Source: Antilocapra americana (Eukaryota > Chordata > Mammalia > Artiodactyla > Antilocapridae). From it: a DNA stretch of 64,000 bases. The notes beneath the pieces were generated by a model that was given only the letters and a program-made list of their open reading frames with translations, ran no database searches and was not told the origin of the DNA. Numbering within the stretch: position 1 is the stretch's first letter; every line of letters starts with the position of its first letter. The position numbers and the translations under genes are program-made. The stretch is taken from assembly GCA_007570785.1 (NCBI GenBank), contig ML664175.1:11633441-11697440 (forward strand), given 5' to 3'. Below are positions 11,997 through 22,788 of this stretch, one piece after another.

Positions 11997-12208
11997 TGTG
12001 TGTGTCAGTCGCTCAGTCCTATCCAACTCTGCCACCCCAGGGACTGCAGCCCGCCAGGCTTCTCTGTCCATGGAATGCTCCCAGCAATAACACTGGATCT
12101 AATACTCAAGTATTAGAGCTCCTATTCCAGGGGATCTTCTCAACCCAGGAATCGAACCTGAGTATCCTTTATTGCAGGCAGATTCTTTACCCTCTGAGTC
12201 ACCAGGGT
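11997..12208 (-). mobile_element. Bov-tA SINE, opposite orientation
   Basis: An antisense Bov-tA: CAGTCGCTCAGTCCTATCC, CTTCTCTGTCCATGGAATG, then ACCCAGGAATCGAACCTGAG and GAGTCACCAGGG. It lies about 36 bp from the sense Bov-tA on its left, so the two form an inverted repeat. Confidence 0.9.
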
Positions 12209-12309
12209 TTACAATGTACGCATGTCTTTAATCATGCCACTGTACACGTTAGACATACTTGTATCAATAATATTTCAGTAAAACTGGGGGAAATTGCCTC
12301 AACTAAGAA

Positions 12310-12385
12310 AGAAATATATAGATATATATACACACACACATACATGTATATATATACATACAGGTACATATATACACACATATAT
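12310..12385. repeat. TA/CA microsatellite-like tract
   Basis: Alternating ATATAT, CACACA and TACATA runs with no unit longer than a few copies. The tract sits at the end of the L1 tail. Confidence 0.8.
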
Positions 12386-12621
12386 GATTGGATTCAAGAA
12401 AACTGGAATTTCTGGTACAATGGAAGGATAAGATCATGACACTCCTAAACACAGGGGACCCCTGAATAATTAGGAGCCTGCTGCAGAAGAGTCACACACA
12501 CGAGAAATTTGGCAGTTCCTTCAAAAGCTGGGGGTGGGCTATGTTGACACATCATACCATCAAGAAGGTATTTAGTGGGTACCGGGAACCCCAGTTTCTT
12601 GAGCACAATAAAAGCTTTACA

Positions 12622-12740
12622 CAGAGTTCCCTGGTGGTCTAGCGGTTAGGAGTCAAGGCTTTCACTGATGTGGCCCAGGTTCAATCCCTGGTCAGGGAAC
12701 TAAGATCCTACAAGCCGTGCAGTGCAGCCAATAAATAAAC
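12622..12740 (+). mobile_element. Short CHR-type SINE
   Basis: Head GAGTTCCCTGGTGGTCTAGC and B-box region GGTTCAATCCCTGGTCAGGG, ending AATAAATAAAC. A perfect 12-bp duplication AAAAGCTTTACA lies at 12610-12621 and 12741-12752. The element is shorter than the other CHR copies here. Confidence 0.9.
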
Positions 12741-12787
12741 AAAAGCTTTACAAGTATCTGATGAACAAATTGAAAAGATAAGTAAAA

Positions 12788-12888
12788 CATGTATATATAT
12801 ATACACACTATATATATGTATACACTATATATATGTACACACACACTCTATGTATATATACACACACATATATATGCATATATATCAA
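12788..12888. repeat. TA/CA-rich compound microsatellite
   Basis: Interleaved TATATA and CACACA runs with near-tandem copies of a unit containing ACACTATATATATGTA. Likely variable in length between individuals. Confidence 0.8.
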
Positions 12889-13019
12889 ACCACTATGCCT
12901 GTGGGCTAAATAAGTTCACAATCTGCAAACTAACCCAAGAAGAAATGATTAAGCAGAATGCAGAAAAGTGGATACTATAAAGGGCTTAAGTTTCTTTATC
13001 CTCTCAACAACTCTTCAGG

Positions 13020-13160
13020 TAGATGTTTTTATTTCCAATTTTTTTTTCAGATGAGATTAAGGAAGGTTAAGCAATTTGTGCAAGGCCACATAACTAGGAA
13101 GTAAAAGATCTAGGATTTCAGCTCAGAGCTGTCTGATTGTAAAAACAGACTATTTCCTCT
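13020..13160 (-). repeat. MIR SINE relic
   Basis: The antisense MIR order is clear: CAGATGAGATTAAGGAAGGT, TAAGCAATTTGTGCAAGGCC, ACATAACTAGGAAGTA, then GCTGTCTGATT. Confidence 0.75.
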
Positions 13161-13169
13161 ACTCTGATT

Positions 13170-14290
13170 TTTCCCAAGCTTTTTTCATGTTAAGAACACA
13201 AATCTGATGCACCATCCCAGATGGACTGAATCAGAATCTCCCGGGAGGGACCTGGAAACTGTGTTTAAAAGAGATGAGATGATTATTATTATCAGAGGAG
13301 GTTAAGAAAATTGCTCTATTGTATCAGGTAGGAACTGGACCCATATCTCCCTCTGGCTGATCAAATAGAAGCCAGCAGAGATTTGAAGCTACTGAAACTA
13401 AAAATAGATTGAGGTTTCTGGAATTTATCAGTTTATAATATTATAGGATATTTATTTCTCAGTTTGGTAATACTGCATTGTCTGATTTAAGGTTATCTGG
13501 ATCTGAAAATACCAAGCCCGTTTTGGAAAGTTGAAAATGAACTATAGTGGAAACCACAGACTTTCTTCACTTTTGTCCCTGTCCTTCTTTTATCCTGAGG
13601 AGCAGAAGTAAATAAGAAATCAGTTTCCGTTTCTAACAACTGTAACTGATGCAGAGGTTTCAGTTGTGCAGGGGTTGGAGCACAGCTAGAAGGAGAACCA
13701 CAGGCTGAGAATCGGTCCTTATGCCTGGGTGCCCACCAGATGGCTTTCATTGGGTGTAGTACAAGTTACCCGATCCAGGAAGTAGAAAACCCAGCCTGAC
13801 TTGGTTCGTTTGTTTTCCTTAGTTTCAGTTTTTCCATGCCTGATGAAAACAGCCAGGCCAGCTAAGCCTGCAGCTTCCATACCCATTATGGGAGCAAATA
13901 ATGTATTTGTACAACCTAAACATTCGCTTAATTAGACGCAAAGCAAGGCAGTGATTCCCGACAGGGCTGAACTTTGAAACTCCACAGTGCAACCAGAAGC
14001 AGAGACGGACAACTGAACTGAAAACTGGGAACGCGTCAGGGGTGCTGGACCACTGCTTCTCAGCCACTTTATTGTAAGTCATTCCTAATATCTCAGACAG
14101 AAATTTGAGACATGGTTAGAGGAAAGGATGGAGCTGATTACCCCCTTTTTGAACATAGATCTTAAAGAACTTGTTTTATGTGCTATTGCCAAGAAACTTG
14201 CTTTGAATGATATTCCCAGGCATGATGTCTATAATAGCAGATAATGACAACTACATTCTACATATAATAATTTAATATGCTTTAACATAT
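13170..14290. other. Low-copy DNA with a possible conserved noncoding block
   Basis: A weak MER5-like phrase is near 13195-13265 (GACTGAATCAGAATCTCCCG). The part from about 13815 to 14060 matches no repeat family that I know and contains homeodomain-type TTAATTAG near 13927. No coding signal was found. Confidence 0.3.
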
Positions 14291-14299
14291 TTCTATTCC

Positions 14300-14440
14300 T
14301 GAATTTCCTTGATCTTATTTACTCTTCACAACAACTCTGTGAGGTTAGCACTCTTAATTAACACAGTTTTACAGATAAGGAAACAGGTAGCCTCCTCCCA
14401 GAATCATTAAGTAACTAGCAAAAGTCCACAGCTCACAGCT
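14300..14440 (-). repeat. MIR SINE relic
   Basis: Antisense MIR: TTACTCTTCACAACAACTCT, GTTTTACAGATAAGGAAACA, then TTAAGTAACTAGCAAAAGTC. Confidence 0.7.
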
Positions 14441-14529
14441 GCAAGCCTATCTCATATCACTATTATCTGCATCCCACAGGACTCCATATGACTGGGCCAT
14501 TCATCTCTCAAAGAAAAACAATTTCTATG

Positions 14530-15230
14530 GATTAAAACACAAGACCCAACAATATGCTCAGTGTTTAAAGATGATCTATAACAAAAAGATGCAGAATGCT
14601 AAAAATAGGAGTATTATCAAGGAAACTATATAACAAAAAGAAAACAATTGGTTAAGTTGATATCATACAAAAGAGATTTTGAAGCCAAAAAGGTAGAAAG
14701 AGGATGCTAGGAGGCTTCTGATTATAATGAAAAATATAAAACCCACAGTGAAGACATGGATTACCAAAGCTAGAAATGCAAAGAGAAGGGATAAATACTA
14801 CACAATTAATGTGTCAGAACAAGTAGACTTATATTAAACTCAATAACATAGACTATACATTTTTTCAATGTATTAGGCATTAGTAGATAAATACTAACTC
14901 TCAAATAAGGCCCCAAAACTAAATCAAGAAAAAATTGATATAGAACATTTCTGTTGTTGTTGTTTAATCACTAAGTCACATCTGAATGTTTTACAACCTC
15001 ATGGACTGTAGCCTGCTGGGCTCCTCTGTCCATGGGATTTCCCCAGGCAAGAATACTGTAGTGGGTTGCATTTCCTCCTCCAGGGGATCTCCCCGACCCA
15101 GGGATTGAACCTACATCCCTTGCATTGGCAGGCAGATTCTTTACCCCTGAGCCACCAGGGAAGCCACAAGGAAAATTATATCAATATATTTTCTCCCCAC
15201 AATGCAATGAAACTCAATGTTAATGACATA
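14530..15230 (+). repeat. Old L1M/HAL1-like ORF2 relic
   Basis: A-rich sequence with fragments resembling L1M/HAL1 ORF2, such as AAAAAGATGCAGAATGCT and, right of the SINE, CACAATGCAATGAAACTCAA. It is split by the Bov-tA at 14951-15165. Assignment rests on base composition and a few short matches. Confidence 0.4.
14951..15165 (-). mobile_element. Bov-tA SINE
   Basis: A GTTGTTGTTGTTTAATCACT tail (antisense), then CTCCTCTGTCCATGGGATTT, CCCCGACCCAGGGATTGAAC and GAGCCACCAGGGAAGCC: a full-length antisense copy. Confidence 0.93.
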
Positions 15231-15289
15231 AGTAAGATCAATGAAAGGAGCTTTGGGCAAAATAGTGATCTACTCTATAGCCTTGAAGG

Positions 15290-15450
15290 CAAACAGTGCA
15301 GGATTTGGATTATAACTCTATCCCTTACTGCTGTGTGACCTAAGCAATTTATTGTCTCTCTCTGAACCTTGGACTCTTCATCTGAAAATGTGGCTCTACT
15401 TTGCAAAGCTGTTATGAACATTAGCTAAAAAGCATGTAAAATAATAAAAT
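15290..15450 (+). repeat. MIR SINE relic
   Basis: Sense MIR core: CTGCTGTGTGACCTAAGCAA, then CTCTCTCTGAACCTTGGACT, CTTCATCTGAAAATGTGG and a GCTGTTATGAACATTAG block. Confidence 0.8.
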
Positions 15451-15825
15451 ACTAAGACTTATATGAAGACTAAAACTATACATCACACAATATGACAACA
15501 TATTTTAATGTACTTATATTTTATTTAACAAGAAAAAATCCATAAATTTTGTTGATTGAAAGCACATGTCTAGAATATATACTTCTAAATACTAATGATG
15601 ATTATCTCTAGGCTCTGAAATTTGAGTGATTATTGTTATTTTGCATTATTTTTCCACTATGAATAAACACTAAGTTCATAATAAGACAGCAATAAATATG
15701 AACTTTTTTAGATGATACTACAAGAAGAAAATAAATACTCATATATTAAGTGTCCTATCTGGAGAAGTTTCTGTAACTATACAGCCACTTCAGATGTTGC
15801 CATTGTCATCTTCATTATTATCTCT

Positions 15826-16010
15826 CAATTTCTCTGTCTCTCTCTCTCTCTCTCTATATATATATAAAATATATATTATATATAGCAAATAAAATAAATT
15901 ATAAATTTAAATATAGATGATATACATTTATTTCTATGTATTATTCATATATTATACATAGTATTTCCATTTATTATAACTATAGTATATATAAAATACA
16001 ACATTGTGAT
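15826..16010. repeat. (TC)n/(TA)n microsatellite and AT-rich tract
   Basis: A CTCTCTCTCTCTCTCTCTC run passes straight into TATATATATATA, followed by about 130 bp of AT-rich DNA. It is a likely polymorphic compound repeat. Confidence 0.85.
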
Positions 16011-16078
16011 AACTGACAATTATGGACTACAGAATGAGAAAATCATATTGTATCAATATGAAATTTTTCAATTTTCTT

Positions 16079-17430
16079 TTTTTTTTAAATTTTCTTTATT
16101 GTGTTGGTTTTGCCATACATTGACATGAATCTGCCATAGGTATACATATGTTCCCCCTCCAGAACCCCCCTCCCTCCTCCCTCCCGATTCCCTCCCCCGA
16201 TGCACAAGCCCCGAGCATCAAACCTGGGCTGGTGATTGATTTCACATATGATAATTAACATGTTTCAATGCCATTCTCCCATATCATCCCACCCTTGCCC
16301 TCTTCCACAGAGTCCACGAGACTGTTCTATACATCTGAGTTTCTTTTGCTGTCTCGCATGCAGGGTTCTCATTACCATCTTTCTAAATTCCATATATATG
16401 CGTTAGTATACTGTATTGTTTTTCCTTCTGGCTTACTTCACTCTGGATAATAGGCTCCAGTTTCGTCCACCTGAGTAGAACCGATTCAAATGAATTTTTT
16501 TTAATGCTGAGTAATATTCCATTGTGTATATGTATCACAGCTTTCTTATCCATTCATCAGTTGATGGGCATCTAGGTTGCTTCCATGTCCTGGCTATTGT
16601 AAACAATGTGGCGATGAACATTGAGGTACATGTGTCTCTTTCAATTCTGGTTTCCTTGGTGTGTATGCCCAGCAGTGGGATTGCTGGGTCATATGGCAGG
16701 TCTATTTGCAGTTTTTTAAGGAATCTCCACACTGTTTTCCATAGTGGCTGTACTAGTTTGCATTCCCATCAACAGTGTAAGAGGGCTCCCTTTTCTCCAC
16801 ATCCTCTCCAGCATTCATTGCTTGTAGACTTTTGGATGGCAGCCATTCTGACTGGTGTAAAGTGGTACCTCATTGTGGTTTTGATTTGCATTTCTCTGAT
16901 AATGAGTGATGTTGAGCACCTTTTCATGTGTTTGTTAGCCATTTTTATGTCTTCTTAGGAGAAATGTCTGTTAAGTTCTTTGGTCCACATTTTGATTGGG
17001 TCGTTTATTTTTCTAGAATGGAGCTGCAGGAGTTGCTTGTATATTTTTGAGATTAATTGTTTGTCCGTTGCTTCATTGGCTATTATTTTCTCCCATTCTG
17101 AAGGCTGTCTTTTCACCTTGCTTATAGTTTCCTTTGTTGTGCAGAAGCTTTTAATTTTAATTAGGTTCCATTTGTTTATTCGTACTTTTATTTCCGATAT
17201 TCTAGGAGGTGGGTCATAGAGGATCCTGCTTTGGTTTATGTCAGAGAGTGTTTTGCCTATGTTATCCTCTAGGAGTTTTATAGTTTCTGGTCTTATGATT
17301 AGATCTTTGATTCATTTTGAGTTTATTTTTGTGTATGGTGTTAGAAAGTGTTCTAGTTTCATTCTTTTACAAGTGGCTGTCCAGTTTTCCCAGCACCACT
17401 TGTTAAAGAGACTGTCTTTTCTCCATTGTA
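16079..17430 (-). mobile_element. 5'-truncated ruminant L1 (ORF2 C-terminus plus 3' UTR)
   Basis: Read on the minus strand, the copy runs from inside ORF2 (the GATCTTTGATTCATTTTGAG region in plus orientation) through the cysteine-rich C-terminus to the 3' UTR and poly(A), seen as the T run at 16079-16088. A perfect 18-bp target-site duplication, AAATTTTTCAATTTTCTT, lies at 16061-16078 and 17431-17448. Stops break the frame; the longest clear minus-strand piece is 16535-16732, with the [20 protein letters not shown] signature. The copy cannot mobilise itself, as it lacks ORF1, the endonuclease and the reverse transcriptase core. Confidence 0.96.
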
Positions 17431-17639
17431 AAATTTTTCAATTTTCTTAACCATTTAATTTCCTGGGTTTTTGTAAGAGAAAATGCATGCCGCAGAAAAT
17501 AGACATTGAAGTCTTTAGATATATATATATTACATCTGCAACTTATTCTCAAGTGGTTCAGAAAAAGAATTCATAAATAGAGAATGAATTACAAAGCAAT
17601 CAGAAAAAAATAGAAACAAGCAAAATATAAATAAATGGT

Positions 17640-18024
17640 CGGTTCAGTTCAGTTGCTCAGTCATGTCCGACTCTGCGACCCCACAGACTGCAGCACACCA
17701 GGCCTCCCTGTCCATCACCAACTCCCAGAGTTTACTCAAACTCATATTAGTTAAGTCAGTGATGCCATCCAGCCATGTCATCCTCTGTCGTCCCCTTCTC
17801 CTGCCTTCAGTCTTTCCCAGCATCAGGGTCTTTTCCAATAAGTCATTTCTTCACATCAGGTGGTCAAAGTATTGGAGTTTCAGCTTCAGCATAAGTCCTT
17901 CCAATGAATATGCAGGACTGATTTCCTTTAGGATGGACTGGTTAGATTTCCTTGCAGTCCAAGGGACTCTCAAGAGTCTTCTCCAACACCACAGTTCAAA
18001 AGCATCAATTCTCTCCATCAAAAC
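17640..18024 (-). mobile_element. 5'-truncated BovB LINE
   Basis: Only the 3' end of BovB is present, in antisense: GTTCAGTTCAGTTGCTCAGT tail, CTCCCAGAGTTTACTCAAAC, TCAGTCTTTCCCAGCATCAG, AAGTATTGGAGTTTCAGCTT and CTCCAACACCACAGTTCAAA. AAATGGT at 17633-17639 and 18025-18031 is a plausible 7-bp duplication. The C-terminal ORF2 frame is closed by stops. Confidence 0.92.
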
Positions 18025-18031
18025 AAATGGT

Positions 18032-18500
18032 GAATCTAGCTAAAAGTTAATCTGGTTTTCAACATTTCTGTAAGTTTAAAATTACATGCAAGCAAAAATT
18101 TCTAATAACAATAAACAAATACATGGCTAACAACCTCTTACAACAAAAACAAAAATTCTCCCAAGCAACAGGGTCGAGTTGAAAATTAAAAACATGACCA
18201 TAATTTCTGAAGTACTATAAAAGTGAAAACACCACCTAGTAAAAGTGAGAGCGTGGATAAACCAAGGCTTAGAGGGAAAGGTACAGATCTATGTGATTTT
18301 ATTTGGTAAATAAGAAATAAGTGAACTAAGCACTTGATTTAAAATCTTACGAAGAATGTCAACGTGTGAGGAAATATTAAAAAATGACAGATATAAACTA
18401 AAAGACAGAAAATTGGTAGAAGTAAATTTAAATGTTCATTCTCTGAAAAGAGTATAAGATATATTTAAATCCTTGTAAATATAATAAATAAAAGGTATTC
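18032..18500. other. AT-rich spacer, nothing recognised
   Basis: An A-rich stretch between two BovB copies of opposite orientation. Possibly an old LINE remnant, but no signature could be fixed. Confidence 0.3.
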
Positions 18501-19055
18501 ATGGCAAATAGATGGAGAAACAGTGACTGACTTTATTTTTCTGGGCTTCAAAATAACTGCAGATGGTGACTGCAGCCATGAAATTAAAAAACATTTACTC
18601 CTTGGAAGGAAAGTTATGACCAAACTAGACAGCACATTAAAAAGCAGAGACATTACTTTGTCAACAAAGGTCTGTCTAGTCAAGGCTATGGTTTTTCCAG
18701 TGGTCATGTATGGATGTGAGAGTTGGACTATAATGCAAGGAGATCCAACCAGTCCATCCTAAAGGAAATCAGTCCTGGGTGTTCACTGGAAGGACTGATG
18801 TTGAAGCTGAAACTGCAATATTTTGGCCACCTGATGTGAAGAGGTGACTCATTTCCCTGATGCTAGGAAAGATTGAGGGCAGGAGGAAAAGGGGACAACA
18901 GAGGATGAGATGGTTGGATGGCATCACCGGCTCAAAGCACATGGGTTTGGGTGGACTCCAGGAGTTGGTGATGGACTGGGAGGCCTGGCATGCTGCAGTT
19001 CATGAGCTCACAAAGAGTCGGAGATGACTAAGCGACTGAACTGAACTGAACTGAA
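18501..19055 (+). mobile_element. 5'-truncated BovB LINE with internal deletion
   Basis: The sense BovB 3' part starts at ATGGCAAATAGATGGAGAAA and ends in a run of CTGAA repeats. Compared with the other copies here, the segment between GGACTATA and TGCAAGGAGATCC (near 18730-18738) is missing. Truncated and frameshifted. Flanks AATAAATAAAAG and AATAAAATTAAAAG could be a degraded duplication. Confidence 0.92.
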
Positions 19056-19631
19056 TTAGTCAATAAAATTAAAAGACTGGTGATTTAAAAACTGATATAA
19101 TGGATTTTAAAATATAAATCATTGCAGTCACAACTTAGAATAATCAATTTGAATTGTTTAGCCAAACAGACAATACAAAATGCAAAATAAAAAGTTGGCA
19201 AAACAAAATACAAAAACATGAAAATACTGATGGAGAAGGAAATTGAGAAAGTTATTAAGAAATACCTCATTCAGCAAAAGAAGTATGGCCTAAACAAATA
19301 TTCTGAATAATATGTCAACGAGTCAACAAACAGATTTTCCAAATCACAGAGAAACAAGACCTGATACTTAGTTCATTCTAAGAGATAAGTATCATCTTCA
19401 ACCCTGGATTTGTGAAAAATATCACACATGCACACTCACACGTAAACACACAGGCTTAGGATGGTAAACATGCACAAGTATCAATTCCAACAGAATTGGT
19501 TTGAAAAAATTAGGAGCAGACTCTGGAAGATAGCAGGTACATAGGAGATTTTTCAAAAATAGTTGTTGAATAAGTGAATAAATGAATGCATGGGAACACA
19601 CATGAATGAAGAAATTAATGTATAGTCATTC
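19056..19631. other. AT-rich spacer between BovB copies
   Basis: No coding sequence. Small CACACA runs near 19425-19450. Composition suggests an old L1-type remnant, without a decisive match. Confidence 0.3.
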
Positions 19632-19644
19632 AGCATTACCTCTT

Positions 19645-21410
19645 TCAGAATTTTCCACAGTTTATTGTGATCCACACAAAGGCTTTGGCATGGTCAATAA
19701 AGCAGAAATAAATGTTTTTCTGGAACTCTCTTGCTTTTTCCATGACCCCAGTGGATGTTGGCAATTTGATCTCTGGTTCCTCTGCCTTTTCTAAAACCAG
19801 CTTAAACATTTGGAAGTCACACTTCACGTATTGCTGAAGCCTGGCTTGGAGAATTTTGAGCATTATTTTACTAGCATGTGAGATGAGTGCAATTGTGCGG
19901 TAGGTTGAGCATTCTTTGGCATTGCCTTTCTTTGGGATTGGAATGAAAACTGACCTTTTCCAGTCCTGTGGCCACTGCTGAGTTTTCCATATTTGCTGGC
20001 ATATTGAGTGTAGCACTTTCACAGCATCATCTTTCAGGATCTGAAATAGCTTAACTGGAATTTCATTACCTCCACTAGCTTTGTTCGTAGTGATGCTTCC
20101 TAAGGCCCACTTGACTTCACATTCCAGGATGTCTGGCTCTCAGTGAGTGATCACACCATTGTGATTATCTGGGTCGTGAAGATCTTTTTTGTACAATTCT
20201 TCTGTGTATTCTTGCCACCTCTTCTTAATAACTTTTGCTTCTGTTAGGTCCCTACCATTTCTGTCCTTTATTGAGCCCATCTTTGCATGAAATGTTCCCT
20301 TGGTATCTCTAATTTTCTTGAAGAGATCTCTAATCTTTCCCATTATATTGTTTTCCTCTATTTCTTTGCACTGCTCACTAAGGAAGGCTTTCTTATCTCT
20401 CCTTGCTATTCTTTGGAACTCTGCATTCAAATGGGTATATCTTTTCTTTTCTCCTTTGCTTTTCGCTTCCCGAGGTTTCACAGCTATTTGTAAGGCCTCC
20501 TCAGACAGCCATTTTGCTTTTTTGCATTTCTTTTTCTTGGGGATGGTCTTGATTCCTGTCTCCTGTACAATGTCATGAACCTCTGTCCATAGTTTATCAG
20601 GCACTCTGTCTATCAAATCTAGTCCCTTAAATCTATTTCTCACTTCCACTGTATAATCATAAGGGATTTGATTTAGGTCATACCTGAATGGTCTGGTGGT
20701 TTTTCCTACGTTTTTCAATTTCAGTCTGAATTTGGCAATAAGGAGTTCATGATCTGAGCCACAGTCAGCTCCCAATCTTGCATTTTCTGACTGTATAGAT
20801 CATCTTCATCTTTGGCTGCAAAGAATATAATCAATCTGAATTCAGTGTTGACCATCTGGTGATGTCCATGTGTAGAATCTTCTCTTGGGTAGTTGGAAGA
20901 AGGTGTTTGCTATGACCAGTGCATTTTCTTGGCAGAACTCTATTAGCCTTTGCCCTGCTTCATTCTCTACTCCAAGGCCAAATTTGCCTGTTACTCCAGG
21001 TGTTGCTTGACTTCCTACTTTTGCAGTATAATGAAAAGGACATCTTTTTTGGGTGGTAGTTCTAGAAGGTCTTATAGGTATTCATAGAACCGTTCAACTT
21101 CAGCTTCTTCAACATAGACTGGATTACCGTGATATTGAATGATTTGCCTAGGAAATGAACAGAGATTATTCTGTCGTTTTTGAGACTGCATCTAAGTACT
21201 GCATTTTGGACTCTTTTTTTGACTATGATGGCTACTCCATTTCTTCTAAGGGATTCCTTACCACAGTAGTAGATATAATAGTCATCTGAGTTAAATTCAC
21301 GTACCCAGTCCATCTTAGGTCATCAATGCCTAGAATGTCGATGTTCACTCTTGCCATCTCCTATTTGATCACTTCCAATTTGCCTTGATTCATGGACCTA
21401 ACATTCCAGG
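19645..21410 (-). pseudogene. BovB ORF2 5' half: endonuclease and start of RT
   Basis: Minus-strand frames give an RTE-type ORF2 in order. The apurinic-type endonuclease N-part is at 21062-21313 (NGVAIIVKKRVQNAV). The endonuclease C-part with its catalytic GSDHEL motif (SDH codons near 20749-20757) lies in 20140-20775, followed by the linker and the GRDLTEAKVIKKRWQEYTEE segment. The first RT block is in 19645-20022 (STYRTIALISHASKIMLKIL). Stops and frameshifts separate the pieces, so no full enzyme is encoded. The orientation is opposite to the rest of the same element. Confidence 0.85.
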
Positions 21411-21417
21411 ATGTTAT

Positions 21418-21789
21418 CTGTGTGGATCACAATAAACTGTGGAAAATTCTGAAAGAGATGGGAATACCAGGCCATCTGACCTCTCTCTCAAGAATCCTAT
21501 ATGCAGGTCAGGAAAGAACAGTTAGAAATGGACATGGAACAACAGACTGGTTCCAAATAGGAAAAGGAGTACGTCAAGGCTGTATATTGTCACCCTGCTT
21601 ATTTAACTTATATGCAGAGTACATCATGACAAACACTGGGCTGAAGGAAGCACAAGCTGACATAAAGATTGCCGGGAGAAATATCAATAACCTCAGATAT
21701 GCAGATGACACCACCCTTATGGCAGAAAGTGAAGAAGAACTAAAGAGCCTCTTGATTAAAGTGAAAGAGAAAAGTGAAAAAGTTGGCTT
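21418..21789 (+). pseudogene. BovB ORF2 reverse transcriptase core
   Basis: The frame reads VDHNKLWKILKEMG, RQGCILSPCLFNLYAEYIM and then LRYADDTTLMAES. YADD at 21698-21709 is the catalytic metal-binding motif, and both aspartates are intact. The frame is cut at 21789 by the solo LTR, whose bases supply a spurious C-terminus ending near 21925. It is inactive because its endonuclease half is inverted and its C-terminal half lies beyond the LTR. Confidence 0.88.
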
Positions 21790-22788
21790 TGCTGGAGCCG
21801 TCAGGATGCCCGCCTCACAAGGTCACAAGACTGAGAAGGAAACTGCAAAGTGGATTTTCCTTTGGGGCATCCCAAGGCAAGGCCCCTCCTGGTATTTTTC
21901 TTGGGAAGTTCTGTTTATGCTCTGAACATTAGCTCATCTCAGTAGGTCAGTCCCAGTTAGAAATAATTCATCCTGAGATAATTCCCTCAGACCTTATTTC
22001 CCCCAGGGGATTGGGGAAGGCAGATTCCCTTCCCTGGGGACAAAGGAGGAATAAGGGACATTTAAATAGATTACTATACCTCCTACTCCTTACTGGGGAG
22101 TTTACCAAGAGTTCTCTGGGGGTCATGGCAAGGCCACCACCAGAAGGGCTCGTACTTGGGTCACCTTCCCACCTCCTACTCCCCCAACCACTCCACGGAG
22201 GAGGCTCCCTTCCTTGAAGAAACAAGGCTGGGATGGGACTTAGGAATGCTCATAACTGTGGCCAGCATAGTTGGAGACACTGATTGCTCTAGGATATTGT
22301 AGACAAAGGAATTCATTATAGTAGTTATAAGGTAATAGGGTTTTATTGTTAAAGCAGTGCTGCTAAACTGTCTTTGTCCTCTTTTCTCTTTCCTTGTAAG
22401 AACTGGAATAGGTTAATAGAATAAAACAGTTTCAAGCTTGAGCCCTTCCCTCTAGCTTCTACATAGTTGCACCTGATAAGAGAAATGTAACCTTTCTACT
22501 TAGATTGATGTATTTATCCGAAGTATGCTGGAGACATTCAAATGGTAAACAGTATTGTTAAATCTAATTATGCAGAATTCAGACTTTCACAAGGAAATTG
22601 AGCTTAAGGTTAAAGTTGTTGATGATAGGCAGAAAACAAGATTGTATAGAATAATATGTGACATAATGGGTGTGTTTCTTGGGTATAAAAACTGTAAACC
22701 AACAACAATAAAGGGAGGGACTGCTCCATTACCACATTGACTCAGCATCCCTCAACACTCCTGGACCCACCAGGGCTGGACCCCGGCA
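21790..22788 (+). mobile_element. Solo LTR of a class-II-like (ERVK-type) endogenous retrovirus
   Basis: The 999-bp unit starts TGCTGGAGCC and ends GGACCCCGGCA, close to the inverted-terminus form TGCCGGG...CCCGGCA seen in its relative at 45934-47018. It contains a TATAAAA box (22684-22690) and AATAAA (22707-22712) close to the 3' end. No gag, pol or env lies beside it, so it is a solo LTR. It splits a BovB exactly, with GGCTT (21785-21789) and GGCCT (22789-22793) as duplicated target. Relative to the second copy it lacks some stretches in U3. Confidence 0.88.
22684..22712 (+). promoter_or_regulatory. LTR TATA box and poly(A) signal
   Basis: TATAAAA at 22684-22690 is followed 17 bp later by AATAAA at 22707-22712. 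Close spacing of the two is typical of LTRs with a short R region. Whether the LTR is still transcribed cannot be seen. Confidence 0.6.

Larger units (their letters stand above)
11576..12300 (+). mobile_element. Old L1 3' end, split by two SINEs
   Basis: The L1M 3' UTR phrase GGGGATCTAATGTACAGCAT, then GTGACTATATTGAAAG and GTAGATCTTAATGTTATCAC, starts straight after the U6 pseudogene. It is interrupted by Bov-tA copies at 11744-11960 and 11997-12208, and resumes from 12209 to a CAGTAAAACTGGGGGAAA end. AAATATAT-containing repeats lie before the U6 part and after the L1 part (about 11470-11485 and 12312-12327, roughly 13 of 16 positions alike), a possible shared target-site duplication. Confidence 0.7.

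Noticed and set aside
11996..12439. 147-codon plus-strand frame ending in a Tyr/Thr/Ile-rich repeat
   Set aside because: The first half is antisense Bov-tA and the second half is a TA/CA microsatellite translated in phase.
16524..16958. 144-codon plus-strand frame resembling a membrane protein
   Set aside because: It is the antisense shadow of L1 ORF2. The same antisense frame reappears on the minus strand opposite the L1 at 34276-35990.
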